Positions 10,101 through 21,505 of a DNA stretch of 64,000 nucleotides are shown in pieces; the first letter of the stretch is position 1, and each line of letters opens with the position of its first letter. A program made the translations under genes and the position numbers. The DNA comes from Clostridium sp. (GTDB lineage Bacteria > Bacillota_I > Bacilli_A > RF39 > UBA660). Location: positions 1,240,001-1,304,000 of the forward strand of contig CP091739.1 in assembly GCA_022010095.1 (NCBI GenBank). The letters are read 5' to 3'. The notes beneath the pieces are model-generated. The model was not told the origin of the DNA. It was given only the letters and a program-made list of their open reading frames with translations, and did not search any database.

Positions 10101-10517
10101 TTATAATTTTTGATATGATTCATCACTATTAAACATTTTTAAATGATCTTTACATCCTTGTAAAATAACTGAATCATTAATATCATATTCCATTCTAGTA
10201 GATACTGGTATAATAAGTCTTCTTTGACTATCAACTTTAGACACGGATATACATGAAAAAAATATAGTCTTTCAAGTTTATCATTTAATGACTTAATTAA
10301 TCTTTCATCACTTTCACTAGACATATTCTTTTCAAGTTCATTAATTCTTCTTTTTAAACAAACTATATTATTAAGTAATATGATACCATTATCATCACTA
10401 CTAAATACTATTTCATCATCTTTTTTTCTGAATATGTAAACTTTGGTAAAAAGATTCTTCCTTTAGTATCAACCTTACATTTAGCATTTCCTAAAAATAA
10501 TTTTTTTCTCCAAACAT
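10101..10517 (-). CDS. mraZ: MraZ-like transcription factor, frameshifted
   Basis: Two SpoVT-AbrB-type half domains can be read: AKCKVDTKGRIFLPKFTY near the N-terminus and SKVDSQRRLIIPVSTRM in the second half, followed by DSVILQGCKDHLKMFN, which matches the MraZ ending. The middle is helical. About 138 residues, as expected. MraZ normally binds repeats before the division and cell-wall cluster; here murE follows on the same strand, a shortened dcw arrangement. The start ATG follows a GGGGAATAATT leader. Frameshifts at 10500, 10425 and 10258 lie in runs. Confidence 0.7.
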
Positions 10518-10610
10518 AATTATTCCCCTTTTTTTAAAAACTAAAGCATATTATAACACTTTTTAAGCATTTTTTTCAAGAATAACATCATAATAATAAT
10601 GGTGAATAAC

Positions 10611-11491
10611 ATGTGGATAATATATGCTTTAGTATCATCAATATTTTCAGGATTAACTTCCATCTTAGCATCATACTCTTCTAAACTAAATAAAGTAGAT
10701 TCAATATTAATAACAACATTAAGAACTTTTTATAATATTAATTCTTTCTTTTATAGCAACAATTTTTTTGGAAAACTATCACAAATAACAACTTTATCAT
10801 TAAAAAAACAATTATATTTTTTTAATACTATCAGGTGTATCAACAACACTACTTTGGATTTTCTATTTTAAAGCACTTGATACAGGTGATGTATCTAAAG
10901 TAACACCTATTGATAAGACAAGTATAGTATTAACTTTAATATTATCAATGATATTTCTTCATGAAAAAGATAACTATTATAAAAATTATATCAATAACAT
11001 TTATATTAATTGGAACACTTCTTACAGTTAATAAAAAGACTACTAATGAAAAAGATAACAAATGGATTCTTTATTCTGTGTTAACTGCTATATTTACAAG
11101 TACTACTACTATAATAAGTAAAATAGGGCTTAATGATATAGATAGTGTTTTAGCAACATTTATAAGAACATTTATTGTGTTTATCATATTAATATTTACA
11201 GTCATATTTAAAAAAAGAAATATGTTTATTTAAAAAGATATAAGTAAAAAAAGAGTATGAAATATGTTATATATTCAGGTATCACTAATACTTTATCATG
11301 GCTATTTTTAATTTTGCCTCATTAAAAGATGGTGAAACAAGTATAGTATTCACGATTGAAAAAAAATTAAGTATTGTTGTTACTATATTATTATCTGTAA
11401 TATTTTTTTAAAAGAAAAAAACTAAATAGAAAAACAAATAATAGGTATTATTATTATAGTAATTGCAACTTCATTATTAATGTTTACCTAA
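10611..11491 (+). CDS. EamA/DMT-family transporter, frameshifted
   Basis: Two EamA repeats: [18 protein letters not shown] with a conserved (V/I)DS...TTLRT loop, then the inverted second copy [18 protein letters not shown] with [13 protein letters not shown]. The first repeat ends with [18 protein letters not shown], a typical EamA feature before the last helix. Ten hydrophobic segments and about 290 residues are expected. The start was placed at the ATG preceded by GGTGA and not at the upstream ATG. Frameshifts near 10735, 10815, 10965 and 11230. The substrate is unknown; the family includes amino-acid, drug and nucleotide-sugar carriers. Confidence 0.8.
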
Positions 11492-11537
11492 ATTCTTAAA
11501 AAAATGTTATAATTTTTTTGTGGGAGATAAGAGTAGT

Positions 11538-11991
11538 ATGAAAAAAATTAAAAAAGAAATTAAAGAGATTAAAGAATTTGCGACTAAGTCAAAAGGACTA
11601 TTTGAAGAATTTAAAACCTTTATTAAAAGAGGCAATGTTATTGATTTAGCTGTTGGTGTTGTTATAGGTGGTGCTTTTAGTACAATAGTATCTTCACTAG
11701 TAAATGATATAATTATGCCTTTAATAGGAGTATTAATAGGAGGATATGATTTTACAAAATTAACTATTAAAGTAGGAGATTCAACTATTAAATATGGTAA
11801 CTTCATACAAAAATGTCATTAACTTTTTTTAATAATAGCATTCTGTATATTTATGGTAGTTAAGATTATGAATAAGTTCTTAGATAAACATAAGAAAGAA
11901 GAAAAGAAAGAAGAAAAAAACCTAAAAAAAGAGTGATGAAGTAGTCTTATTAGAAGAAATAAGAGATGTATTAAAAAAAATAAGTAGGTGA
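11538..11991 (+). CDS. mscL: MscL, large-conductance mechanosensitive channel
   Basis: Pore-forming pentamer that opens at high membrane tension during hypo-osmotic shock. [23 protein letters not shown] is the hallmark first helix; [12 protein letters not shown] follows in the loop, then a second helix [14 protein letters not shown] and a charged C-terminal bundle ending [10 protein letters not shown]. It has a longer N-terminal charged stretch (about 35 residues) than Escherichia coli MscL. The frame breaks in the A5 run near 11815 and the T7 run near 11825; correction gives about 148 residues. Confidence 0.9.
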
Positions 11992-11997
11992 TAAGTG

Positions 11998-12815
11998 ATG
12001 GGTCTAAGATTTAGAAAAAAAGTATTAATTTAGGTAAAAGGAGTAAAAAGTAAATTTAAGTAAAAAAATGGTATAGGATATAGTGTTGGCACTAAAGGAG
12101 TAAGAATAAGTAAGACAGCAAAAGGCACAACTAGAAAAACATTAACATTACCAGGAACCGGACTTTCATATGTTACTGAAAGTAAGAGTGATAAAAGTAA
12201 AAGATAAAACTATAGAAAAAAAGATAACAAAAAGTATTAAAGATAAAAACATTTGATGAAATAGTAGATGATATAGCAAAGTCATTTTACAGATAATATA
12301 AAAATGAAAAACATTCAAAAAGAATATTAATTACAATATTAATAAGTTTAATACTTTATTCAGTATTAGTAATTGGATACATAATAAAAAGATTTTTAGG
12401 AATTATTCTTTATTTGTAGATATAATTTTTACTTTTTAATACTTATAATAATTTATCATATAAAGAGAAATAAGGTAGAATATAATAGAAAGATTATAGT
12501 AAACGATGTTATTCTTTTTGTAACTATGATATTATCTTCAATACTATTTAAATATCTTTTTTTAATTATTTAACATATAAATATATACCATGTACTTCTA
12601 TAGATTTATGTCCTTTGTATGGAGTAGACTATGATATATTGCTTACAATTATAACATTTAGTTCAAATTATATTTTGATAACAAACTTAATAAGTTTAAT
12701 GTTAAAGAAATTTACTAAATTAAAAATATACAATTATCAATATAATATCAATAATGTTAAGTATAATTATATTTACTTTATTTGTTATTATATTTATGAA
12801 ATTAATGTAGTTTAA
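11998..12815 (+). CDS. DUF4236-domain membrane protein, frameshifted
   Basis: The first 60 residues, MGLRFRKSINLGKGVKVNLS and GIGYSVGTKGVRISK then TLPGTGLSY, are an unmistakable DUF4236 domain (function unknown). It is followed by a lysine-rich linker and at least three hydrophobic segments, ending near YIYFICYYIYEINVV. The four A-runs in the first 80 bases exceed the family-predicted lengths by one or two bases (3 to 4, 4 to 5, 5 to 7, 5 to 7), which makes this gene a good gauge of the assembly error. It lies six bases after mscL, so probably in one operon. Confidence 0.75.
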
Positions 12816-12835
12816 AGACTACATTTTGTTTTTAT
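12802..12835 (+). terminator. Rho-independent terminator after the DUF4236 gene
   Basis: AATGTAGT, TTAAAG loop, ACTACATT and a T-rich tract; it overlaps the last codons. Confidence 0.75.
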
Positions 12836-12897
12836 GTAAGGACGAATATTTGTAAAAAAATATAAAAAGGTATGATATAATTATTATGGTGATTTTT

Positions 12898-13520
12898 ATG
12901 CTTTTTGTATGAAAAATTAATAAATAGTAAATTGTATTTGGATACTGTAAAACAAATTGAAAGCTTTAAATTTATAACAAATGGTAAATGGGATTGGGAA
13001 CATGGCTTAGGACACTATAAGAGAGTGGCTGAATATGTAAAAAAACAATTTTATTACAATTAAATGCTGATGAAAGAATGGTAGATTTAGGAATGACAGC
13101 AGCACTTTTACACGACATTGGTTTATCAAAAGGAGATAAAACTGATCATGCGATAGAGAGCGAGCAAAATATTTACTAGATTTATTGATAAAAATGATAT
13201 CACACAAGATGAAGAAAATACTTTAAGACAAGCTATTCTTGATCATTCTAAAGGAAATAATATTCAATCTTTAATAGGATTAAGCCTAGTTTTAGCAGAT
13301 AAATTAGATGTAACATATCATAGAACAATAAATTCTAGTATACAAGATAAAATGAATAAAGAAATACAAAAAGATTAAAAAAAGTTGATGTAAATATTTC
13401 AAATAAAGAACTAATAATAAAATACACTACAGATGATACATTTGATGTTGAAATTTTTAAAAAGATTGGCCTAAAGCAATTACTGTTCCATATAAAGTAT
13501 CTAAATACTTAAAAAAATAA
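12898..13520 (+). CDS. HD-domain phosphohydrolase, frameshifted
   Basis: The metal ligands of an HD domain are all visible: HGLGHYKRVAEYV (first His), ALLHDIGLSKGDKTDHA (HD pair plus a later His), AILDHSKGN and LADKLDV (last Asp). This order is typical of small HD hydrolases that act on nucleotides or phosphate esters. About 200 residues. A TATAAT -10 box lies 20 bases before the GGTGA ribosome-binding site, so it is probably transcribed alone. Frameshifts near 12905, 13040, 13155, 13375 and 13465. The substrate is not predictable. Confidence 0.75.
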
Positions 13521-13531
13521 ATTATAAATTT

Positions 13532-13638
13532 ATGATTAATGATATACAAATTGATATTTCAAATTATATAAATCAAACTATATAATTTTTAGTGCTTCTT
13601 TTTATAAAGAAAAAGAATTAACATTTAAATTGAGATAA
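13532..13638 (+). CDS. Possible small protein (about 35 residues)
   Basis: Short frame MINDIQIDISNYINQTI, one indel, then SASFYKEKELTFKL. It stands just after the HD gene and before a terminator. No family recognised; it may also be the displaced C-terminus of the HD protein. Confidence 0.2.
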
Positions 13639-13681
13639 AGAATTAAAAAAATAATTGTTTTTTTAAAGAAATATATTTTTA

Positions 13682-13714
13682 TGCCTAGGATTTTTGATAT
13701 TCTAGGTTTTTTTA
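13682..13714 (+). terminator. Rho-independent terminator
   Basis: CCTAG, GATTTTTGATATT, CTAGG and seven T. It closes the HD-hydrolase transcript. Confidence 0.7.
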
Positions 13715-13835
13715 ATTGTATAGAAAAAAATCTTTTTAAAGTAGGAAAAAAATTAACAATAAGATTTTTATAAAAAAAGCGAATATTTGTTTGCGTATAT
13801 AATCATGTTGTGTTAAAATGAATTAGAGGTGCATT

Positions 13836-15049
13836 ATGAATATAGAAGAAAAATTATCAATACTTGCTGAAAGTGCTAAATATGATGCTTCTTGTAGTTC
13901 AAGTGGTTCTAGTAGAAAGAATGAAGATGGAATGGGTAATGGCCATATAAGTGGGATATGTCATAGCTTTACTAGTGATGGAAGATGTGTATCATTACTT
14001 AAAATATTAATGACTAATGCATGTATGTATGATTGTAAATATTGTATAAATAGAAAAAGTAATAATATAAAAAGAGCAATATTAACTCCCGAAGAAATAG
14101 CAAATTTAACTATAAATTTCTATAAAAGAAATTATATAGAAGGACTATTCTTAAGTTCAGCAATTATTAAAGATGCAGATTACACTATGAAACTTATGAT
14201 AGAGGCAATATATCTACTTAGAAATAAATATAAATTTAATGGATATATTCATACTAAATGTATACCAGGTAGTAGTAAATATTTAATAGATGAACTTGGT
14301 AAATTAAGCGATAGAATGAGTGCTAATATAGAATTACCATCAAATAATAATTTAAAATTACTAGCGCCTGATAAAAAGAGTAATAACATTTTTGGAGCAA
14401 TGAGTGAAATTAAAAATGAAAGAGAAAATAATAGAAAGTTTGTACCAGCAGGACAATCAACTCAAATGATAATTGGTGCGAGTGATGATAATGATTATCA
14501 AATAATAAATCTTACTGAAGGACTATATAATAAATTTGATTTAAAAAGAGTATATTATTCAGCATATGTACCAGTTAATGTTGATAGAAATCTTCCAGTA
14601 ATAAAGACTCCACCATTAAAAAGAGAAAATAGATTGTATCAAGCAGATTGGTTACTTCGTTTCTATGGATTTAAGGCAAATGAACTATTAACGCCAAAGA
14701 ACCCTAACTTCAACTTACTTATTGATCCTAAAGTTAACTATGCACTTAACAATATTGATAACTATCCAATAGAAATAAATACAGCAGACTATAAAGATAT
14801 ATTAAGAGTTCCAGGTATAGGAGTAACATCTGCTAAAAGAATAATGATGACAAGAAAAGTAGCACACTTAGATTTTGATACACTAAAAAGAATAGGCGTA
14901 GTATTAAAAAGAGCAAAATACTTTATTACATGTGATGGTAAATATTATAGTAAGACAGGTACATTTAAAAAAAGATATTATCTATAGACAAATATTATTA
15001 GAAGGAAATATTAAACAATTAAGTTTATTTCATGATGAACAATTTTAAA
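13836..15049 (+). CDS. Radical-SAM protein of the DNA modification/repair type (TIGR03916-like)
   Basis: The [4Fe-4S]-binding motif CMYDCKYC (CxxxCxxC) lies at about residues 64-71 after NEDGMGNGHISGICHSF and DGRCVSLLKILMTNAC, the typical N-terminal part of this subfamily. A C-terminal helix-hairpin-helix (DILRVPGIGVTSAKRIM) suggests DNA binding. The frame breaks in the A7 run near 14970; one base less continues it to the family-like end IKQLSLFHDEQF. About 404 residues. Members pair with a DUF4130 protein, which here overlaps its 3' end. The reaction is not established. Confidence 0.88.
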
Positions 15050-15811
15050 CATACAAATGATATATATTTATATGATGGTACAATAGAAGGACTATTTACA
15101 GTAATATATGTAACATATAAAAGCCATACTTATCCATTAAAAATATATAGTGAAAAAGAATATATAGATAATATAATAGATACACCAATATATATAGAAA
15201 CTAATTATGAACAAAGTGATATAGTAAAAGAATCAATAATAAATAAAATAAGTGATTTCGTTTATGAAAATATATTAATATCATTTTTTTATCACACGAT
15301 AAAGATAAAAGCAATAATAATATATGATTACTTATTTAATGCATATAAATATGGTTATAAAAATAATTTATCATAATGAACTTGTAGAAGTGACTAAATT
15401 TAATAAAATGGTTAAAAAAAATATTAGAAGTGAAGCACATAAATTTAAAGGATTTGTAAGATTCACTAAGCTAAAAAAATGAAATATATTTTTCAAAAAA
15501 ATAAATCCTGATAATGACATAATATATCTTTTTAGGAAGTCATTTTTAAAAAAATAGATTACCTAATGAAAGATGGATTATATTTGATGAAAAATAAACA
15601 TAAAGCAATATTTTTACGATAGAAAGATTTTTAAAAGGTAGTAGAAGATATAGATATGAACTTTCAAAATAGTAATGATGAGTATGAACAAATGTGGAAA
15701 ATCATTTATAAAAAGCAGTAACTATTAAAGAAAGAAAAAAACTTAAGATGTCAGAGAAACTTTATGCCTAAAAAAATATTGGAAAAAAACTTACTGGAGG
15801 TAAACATATGA
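15032..15811 (+). CDS. DUF4130-type DNA metabolism protein (TIGR03915-like), frameshifted
   Basis: Partner of the radical-SAM protein. It begins with IYLYDGTIEGLFTVIY, the DUF4130 start, continues with FNKMVKKIRSEAHKFKGFVR and ends ERKNLRCQRNFMPKKYWKN, both strongly conserved blocks. About 258 residues, so it is the form without a fused uracil-DNA glycosylase. It overlaps the radical-SAM 3' end, and its own stop overlaps the next start as ATGA, so the three genes are translationally coupled. Runs near 15290, 15410, 15475, 15490, 15550 and 15770 are expanded. Confidence 0.8.
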
Positions 15812-17273
15812 ACAATGTAATATTTAATGATGAAATGAATGATAAGATACTTAGTGGTATTACTAAACTATATGAAGCAGTATCTTGTACTTTAGGACCA
15901 AGTGGTAGAAATGTAATAATCTCTAAAGACAATGGAAAACCATTTATAACAAATGATGGTGTTACTATCGCATCTTCCATTGAACTTGATGATGAAATAG
16001 AAAATATAGGTGCTTCACTTATAAAAGAAGCTGCTAAGAAAACAAATGATACAGTCGGAGACGGCACTACTACAACAATAGTTTTAACATATGAATTATA
16101 TAAAAAGAGGATTAGAATTAATAAAAAAAGTGGAACAAATAATATTACCTTAGTACATGAAATAGAAAAGTATAAAAAAGAGATCCAACAGCAGTTACGC
16201 CATCAAAAAAGAAAATGTAATACTAAAAATAAAATAAAACAAGTATCAACTATAGCTAGTAAAAGTGAAGAAATAGGTAATGTTATATCAAATGTATTTA
16301 ATGAAATTGGCTTTGATAACTATATAATAGTTGAAGATAAAGTAATAGATAAATGTACTTATGAAATAATTAATGGAATGAAATTAGACTTTGGTTATCA
16401 TATAGAAGGATCTATTGGTGAAAAATATAACGAAATTAAATGTATATAATGCTTATGTATACACTCTTGAATATATAAGTAGCATTAATGATTTAGAAAT
16501 GTTTATGAATAATAATAAAGATATTGTTATATTTTTGTGATGACTATGAAAATGAAATATTAAATGATTTAAATGATTATAATAAACTATCTAAATATAA
16601 GATATATATAATAAAAAAACATTACTTAAGAGTGATAGATCAAAAAGAAGTATTAACTGATATAAAAATACTATGCGAATTCATTTAATAAAAATAATAT
16701 AGTAAATGAAATTATTATAGAAAAAGATAAAACAATTATAATAAATAATAGTGTAAATAAAGATAAGTTGAATGAAAAGAATTAATTATCTAAAAAGTAA
16801 GACTAAGTGAAGAAGAATTTGAATTTGAAAAAAAGAATTTATAGAAAAAAAGGATATCTGCTTTTAAATGGTAAGATGGGTATTATATATAGTTATGGTC
16901 TTACTGAACTAGAAAGAATTGATAAGAAATTAAGAATAGAAGACGCACTTAATACAGCCATTAATTCATACAAATATGGTGTTGTTAAAGGATGTGGAGT
17001 AACTCTTTCAAATATTTCAAATAAAATAGATAGCAGTAATGAAATATCAAAATTAATAAAAAGCAGTACTTAAAAAGTCCATATAATAAAAATATTAGAA
17101 AAATACTGGTAAAAAGTGAAATAGATACTACTAACATAATAGATTCATATAAAGTAGTTACTGAAGAAATAAATAATTCATTCTCTATAGCTATGATGTT
17201 ACTTACCACTAATGCTTTAGTTATTAATAATGTAAATAACCATTCTAAAATAGATATTGATAAAATTATGTAA
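15808..17273 (+). CDS. Divergent GroEL-like chaperonin, frameshifted
   Basis: The N-terminal equatorial domain keeps chaperonin motifs: TLGPSGRNVIIS, FITNDGVTIASSIEL and the ATP-binding VGDGTTTTIVLTYEL. The end has ERIDKKLRIEDALNTAINSY and GVVKGCGVTLSNI, matching the GroEL C-terminal equatorial part (GCG in place of GGG). Between them the apical region is short and unlike GroEL (EYISSINDLEMFMNNNKDI). About 480 residues against 540, without a Gly-Met tail, and no groES is nearby. It is the third gene of the radical-SAM/DUF4130 operon with a GGAGGTAAAC ribosome-binding site. Probably not the housekeeping GroEL. Confidence 0.75.
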
Positions 17274-17326
17274 AAAAATATTTAAATTCACAAAAATTAA
17301 TGTATAATAAGACATGAGGTAGTATT

Positions 17327-18473
17327 ATGAGCAGTATAGATGAAGAAAACAAAAAGCAAATTAGAATTTTTATTTGAAAGGAAATACATTAAAAAAATTC
17401 AGTAATTGATAATAATGGTAGAAGTATTGCTGAACATTTATATGGAAGTATGATTTTTAGCGAGAGCTATTCAAAGTGAATTTGAACCATCAGAAGATAT
17501 TTCTAAAGTACTTAGAATGATTGCTCTTGAAGGAATTGCACTTACTAATGATGATTTTAAATGTAGTGAATATTTAGCTAATGGAAGTAAATATGATAAA
17601 GAATTAGATGAAAAAAGAAAGATGGTTACATTTGATTCAATATTTGCGAGCGTTTGTAGAGTAAATGATTTAAGATTACATAGCATTATTAATGAAAATC
17701 CAGATAAGTGTTTTTATGATTTATATAAAGAAGCAGTAAGAAAAAGGTATTTTTTTAAGCCAAAAAAAGGTTTTGAAGAAAATAAAAAATATCAAGAAAT
17801 ATTTAGATTCTATTATGATAATATGAATCTTGAAAAAACTGAAAGAACTGGATGGGATAATAAACATTGGAATATTTTTGGTGAAAGAGAAAGTATTGCT
17901 GATCATATATATGGCACAATTGTTTTAGCAATTGCTATGTATGATGGAGAAAAAAATGTTAATCTTGATGAAGTGTTACAAACGTTATTAATACATGAAA
18001 TAGGTGAAATAGAAATTGGAGATAAAAACACCTTTTGATATAACAAAAAGAAGAAAAAAAGCAAGAATTGAACATAAAGCAATGAAACATGCTCTTGGGA
18101 ATTTAACAGATAGAGAATCAATGTTAAATTCATTATTAGATTTTGATGCTGAAGAAAAAGAGAGTTCTAAATTCGCTCACTATTGTGATAAATTAGAAGC
18201 AGATATTCAATCTAAAATATATCAAGATTCAGGTAGACATAAATCCTTAGATGAACAACAAAATAATGTAGTGTTTAAAAAGTCCAAGAGTTCAAAAAGA
18301 TGTTACAAGAAGGAGCAGAAACTGCATTTGATATCTGGTATTTATATGACAAAGATATTTACAAAGACAGTGAAAAAAATTTTAAAAGTATGCTTGAATA
18401 TGTAAAAGAGCATAACTTAAGAAAAGTAAGACTTTATAGTTTAACAATACCATCTACGTTAGTAATAATGTAG
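17327..18473 (+). CDS. Protein with two HD-like domains, YfbR/HD_3 type, frameshifted
   Basis: The second domain is a clear HD_3-like hydrolase: SIADHIYGTIVLAIAM (first His), LQTLLIHEIGEIEIGDKTPF (HE pair in place of HD, with family-like GDKTPFD) and KFAHYCDKLEADIQSKIY (last Asp). The first 60 residues look like the start of another copy (GRSIAEHLYGSMILARAI). In YfbR and its relatives such domains dephosphorylate deoxynucleoside monophosphates. The region between 17345 and 17470 carries several indels. About 380 residues. The substrate is inference only. Confidence 0.65.
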
Positions 18474-18483
18474 TGTGTAATAA

Positions 18484-18512
18484 TTGACTTTTCCCTCTAA
18501 ATATGTTTTAAT
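18484..18512 (+). promoter_or_regulatory. SigA-type promoter
   Basis: TTGACT, 17 bases, TTTAAT; one of the best housekeeping promoters in the window. A transcript would begin near 18519, about 90 bases before the transglutaminase-like gene. Confidence 0.6.
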
Positions 18513-18567
18513 ATAACGTACTTAGGTACAATATGGAAAAAATATAATTAAAAGGGGGATTATAAAA

Positions 18568-18600
18568 TAGACCTATTGTATAGATAGGTTTTATTTTATA
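18568..18600 (+). terminator. Terminator or attenuator in the leader
   Basis: ACCTAT, loop, ATAGGT and a T-rich tail, sited between the promoter and the first ATG of the gene. It could release an RNA of about 80 bases or regulate the gene by attenuation. Confidence 0.5.
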
Positions 18601-18611
18601 TAAAAACGATT

Positions 18612-20183
18612 ATGAAATATACCATAGATATAAGAGTATTAGATGATAAAGATACACACTCATATCCAACACTATATCCAATATATTATGATGAAAAGAA
18701 TAATGAGTGTATATTAGGTCTAACTGGTATTACCAGATACACCAATAGAAGAAGCATTAGAAAAAAATAAATGTTAATAAAATGTTAATAAATGAATTAA
18801 CTGATAATGATGTTCCAGGTAGTAATCTATTTAAAGAAAAATTCAAAAAAATAATAGAAAGAATAATATTAGAAAGTCCTGATTTAGTAAAAGATTCAAC
18901 TTCCATATCTTTTTGTAGCAGAACAATCTATAAAAAGACTATATTGAAAGAAATCCAATTTTTAAAAAAACCAAAACAATGCATTTAAATGGAAATTACT
19001 CTATTGATAGTGAAGTAGGAAATGAGTTATATAACTTATTTGGTGAATATAAAAAAATGTTTACTTATATTTTTGATGGTAATAAAACTGAAAGACATAT
19101 TGAAGAATATAAGAAAAACAATAGATGCGATAGATGAAATAGTAAAAAAACAATTAGAAAAACATAATCTAAGTACCCTAGAAGAAATAATGTATGCTTA
19201 TGACTTAGTTAGAGAAAAAGTATATACAAGAGAACTTGATACCGAATCAGATAGAATATCAAGAGATTTATCTTCGGTTTTATTTGGAGATAAAATAGTT
19301 TGTGCTGGATATGTTGCTATATTTAATAGTGTACTTAAAAAAATTTAGGTATAAGTGTAATGGATTATAAACTTATCAAAAAAGAAAATAATAAAAAAGG
19401 TCATGTAAGAAGTTTAGTATATGTTAAAGACAAAAAATATCATGTTAATGGTGTATTCATGTTTGATCCTACATGGGATAGTAAGAAATGTGAAGGAGAT
19501 AAATCATATTTAAGATCATATAAATTCTTTTGTAAATCAAAAGATGAATTTAGATTTTTTGACCAAGAATACAATGACGTAACACTATCATCTTATAGTA
19601 AAAATCTATCACCAAGAGTTATAAAAAGATAATATTAACAGAAGGATTAGAAAGTGTTCCAGAAGAAATGGCACAATCATTTAATGATTTAGCAATACTT
19701 ATAGACGGAAAAGCACTTGCTAGTAAAATAATATTTACAAATAAAGCACCAAAAGATTTTTAGACATATTTTTAACAACAACAATAGATACTGAAAATTT
19801 AATGAATTCATTAGATAGATATCAATCACTATTTTATGGTCAAACATTAGATCCAATGACTTTATTAGAAGTAATGTATAATGTAAGAAAAAGAGAATTT
19901 TATAGTGAACCAGATAAATATCCATTTGATACTGAATCAATAAAGAAAGCAGTAATAGGTAGTTCACCATTAGATTCAAAGTTACTACATGTCTTATTTG
20001 GAATGCCTGAAAAACTTACTACTGAAGAATTTGATGAATGGAAAGATAAAAAAATGATATAGATAAAAAAATATTGAAGGAATTAAACTTACAAGAACAT
20101 TAAAAAAACAATATTAGAGAATAAATAATTATAAAGCAGGACTACCTTCAAAAAGATTCTTGATTAACTTGAAAATATATTAA
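18612..20183 (+). CDS. Transglutaminase-like protein, frameshifted
   Basis: A protein of about 515 residues with a transglutaminase-like core in its middle. The catalytic order is visible: Cys in KIVCAGYVAIFNSVLKNLGI, His in KKGHVRSLVYVKDKKYHV and Asp in FMFDPTWDSKK. Before the core is AYDLVREKVYTRE, the usual helix of bacterial transglutaminase/protease-like folds. The N-terminal 200 and C-terminal 170 residues match nothing I know. No signal peptide, so it is likely cytoplasmic. There is no good ribosome-binding site before the ATG, and a terminator-like hairpin lies in the leader. Eight or more run indels. Confidence 0.6.
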
Positions 20184-20495
20184 TAAAATAACACCAATAA
20201 TAAGTAAGAGAGAACCATATACTTTAATACTATATAGTTCTTTTTTTGATTGGAATTTGCTTTTATTATAAAAATCTAACATTTCTTCTAAAGAAATATA
20301 AATATATAAATAGAGTACATATCAATGTGAATTTAAAAAAATATTATTTGATTCGTTTTTTTATATTTATTATTATTAGTTTTTGATATAGTTAATATCA
20401 TCATCATCACCTCTAATATTTAATAGACATAGAAAAGCAAAAAAAGTATCCATATCTTGTTTTTCAAAACGAAGTCTATTTATTTCTTCTTCCAT
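20148..20495 (-). CDS. Small membrane protein, frameshifted
   Basis: Starts MEEEINRLRFEKQDMDTFFA and ends with a helix-turn SLEEMLDFYNKSKFQS and one transmembrane segment (LLLIIGVILLIYFQV). About 110 residues. No family recognised. It is convergent with the transglutaminase-like gene and overlaps its last codons by about 35 bases. Indels in T runs near 20340-20390 break the frame. Confidence 0.35.
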
Positions 20496-20608
20496 AATAA
20501 ATTATATTTATTTACAAAAAAATATTAACACTTTTACATTATATTCATGTGTAAATATTTTTGTAGAATAATGTTTTACATAATGATATAATGAATATGG
20601 TGAGAAAT

Positions 20609-21505
20609 ATGAAAGTATTAAGTATAAAAGAACCATATGCGACTCTTATATGTAATAAGAAAAAAACTATTGAAACAAGGAGTTATAAGACAAATTATAG
20701 AGGTGAATTATATATTCATGCGAGTATATCAAAGATTGACAGAGAGACTTTTAAATAATAAAGAATTAATGGATATAGTTGATAATGATACTTTTTAGTT
20801 ATGGAAAAAAATAATATGTAAGTGTAAACTGGTAGATTGTATTTACATGACAAGTGACTATATAAAAGAGATTGAAAAAAATAAACAAGAATATACTTGT
20901 GGATACTATGAAGTTGGTAGATATAGTTGGGTACTTGAAGATATTGAACCATTAGATATAAAGATAGACGCAGTAGGTAATTTAGGCATATGGAATTATT
21001 ATACTTTAGATGATACAGTTAACATTATGAATAATATTGAATATGGACATATTGATAGTGATAATAAAAAGACATACTGAAATAGATAATTTAGTTAATG
21101 ATAATTATATTTTACAATCACCAAATAAACTATTAAAAACTAAATTAGGATTATGTTATGACCAAGTAGAATTAGAAAGATTCTTGCTTCAAAAAAATAA
21201 ATGGAATATTGAAACATATTTTATGATTGGTAAAAGTAGTAAATATCATACTCATACATTCTTAATATTTGAAAAAAAGATAATAAATATTATTGGTTAG
21301 AAAATTCATGGAAAAAGATTTAAAGGTATTCATGAATATTATTCTAAAAAGTGAACTAATGAATGATGTTAAAAAAATAAATTTATTAAATATGAATTAG
21401 ATAATATTAATAATATAGAAATACATAAGTATAATAAGCCAAAAATACAATATAACATTAGAACAATATAATAATCATTGTTTAAATGGAGAAATATATG
21501 AATAA
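20609..21505 (+). CDS. ASCH domain fused to a transglutaminase-like domain, frameshifted
   Basis: Residues 1-125 are an ASCH domain (a PUA-related fold thought to bind RNA or modified nucleotides): MKVLSIKEPYATLICN, TIETRSYKTNYRGELYIHAS and the closing AVGNLGIWNY. It passes directly into a second domain: NIMNNIEYGHID, LQSPNKLLKTK, then LGLCYDQVELERFLL (candidate catalytic Cys), HTHTFLIFEK (His) and YYWLENSWKRFKGIHEYYS, the layout of a transglutaminase-like family. After correcting A-runs near 21065, 21270, 21300 and 21440 it ends CLNGEIYE, overlapping rsgA. About 293 residues. The two domains usually occur apart, so the fusion deserves checking against reads. Confidence 0.65.

Noticed and set aside
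15808-17273. The divergent chaperonin as a sign of a prophage
   Set aside because: No capsid, terminase, tail or lysis gene is near, and the gene is coupled to bacterial repair genes.
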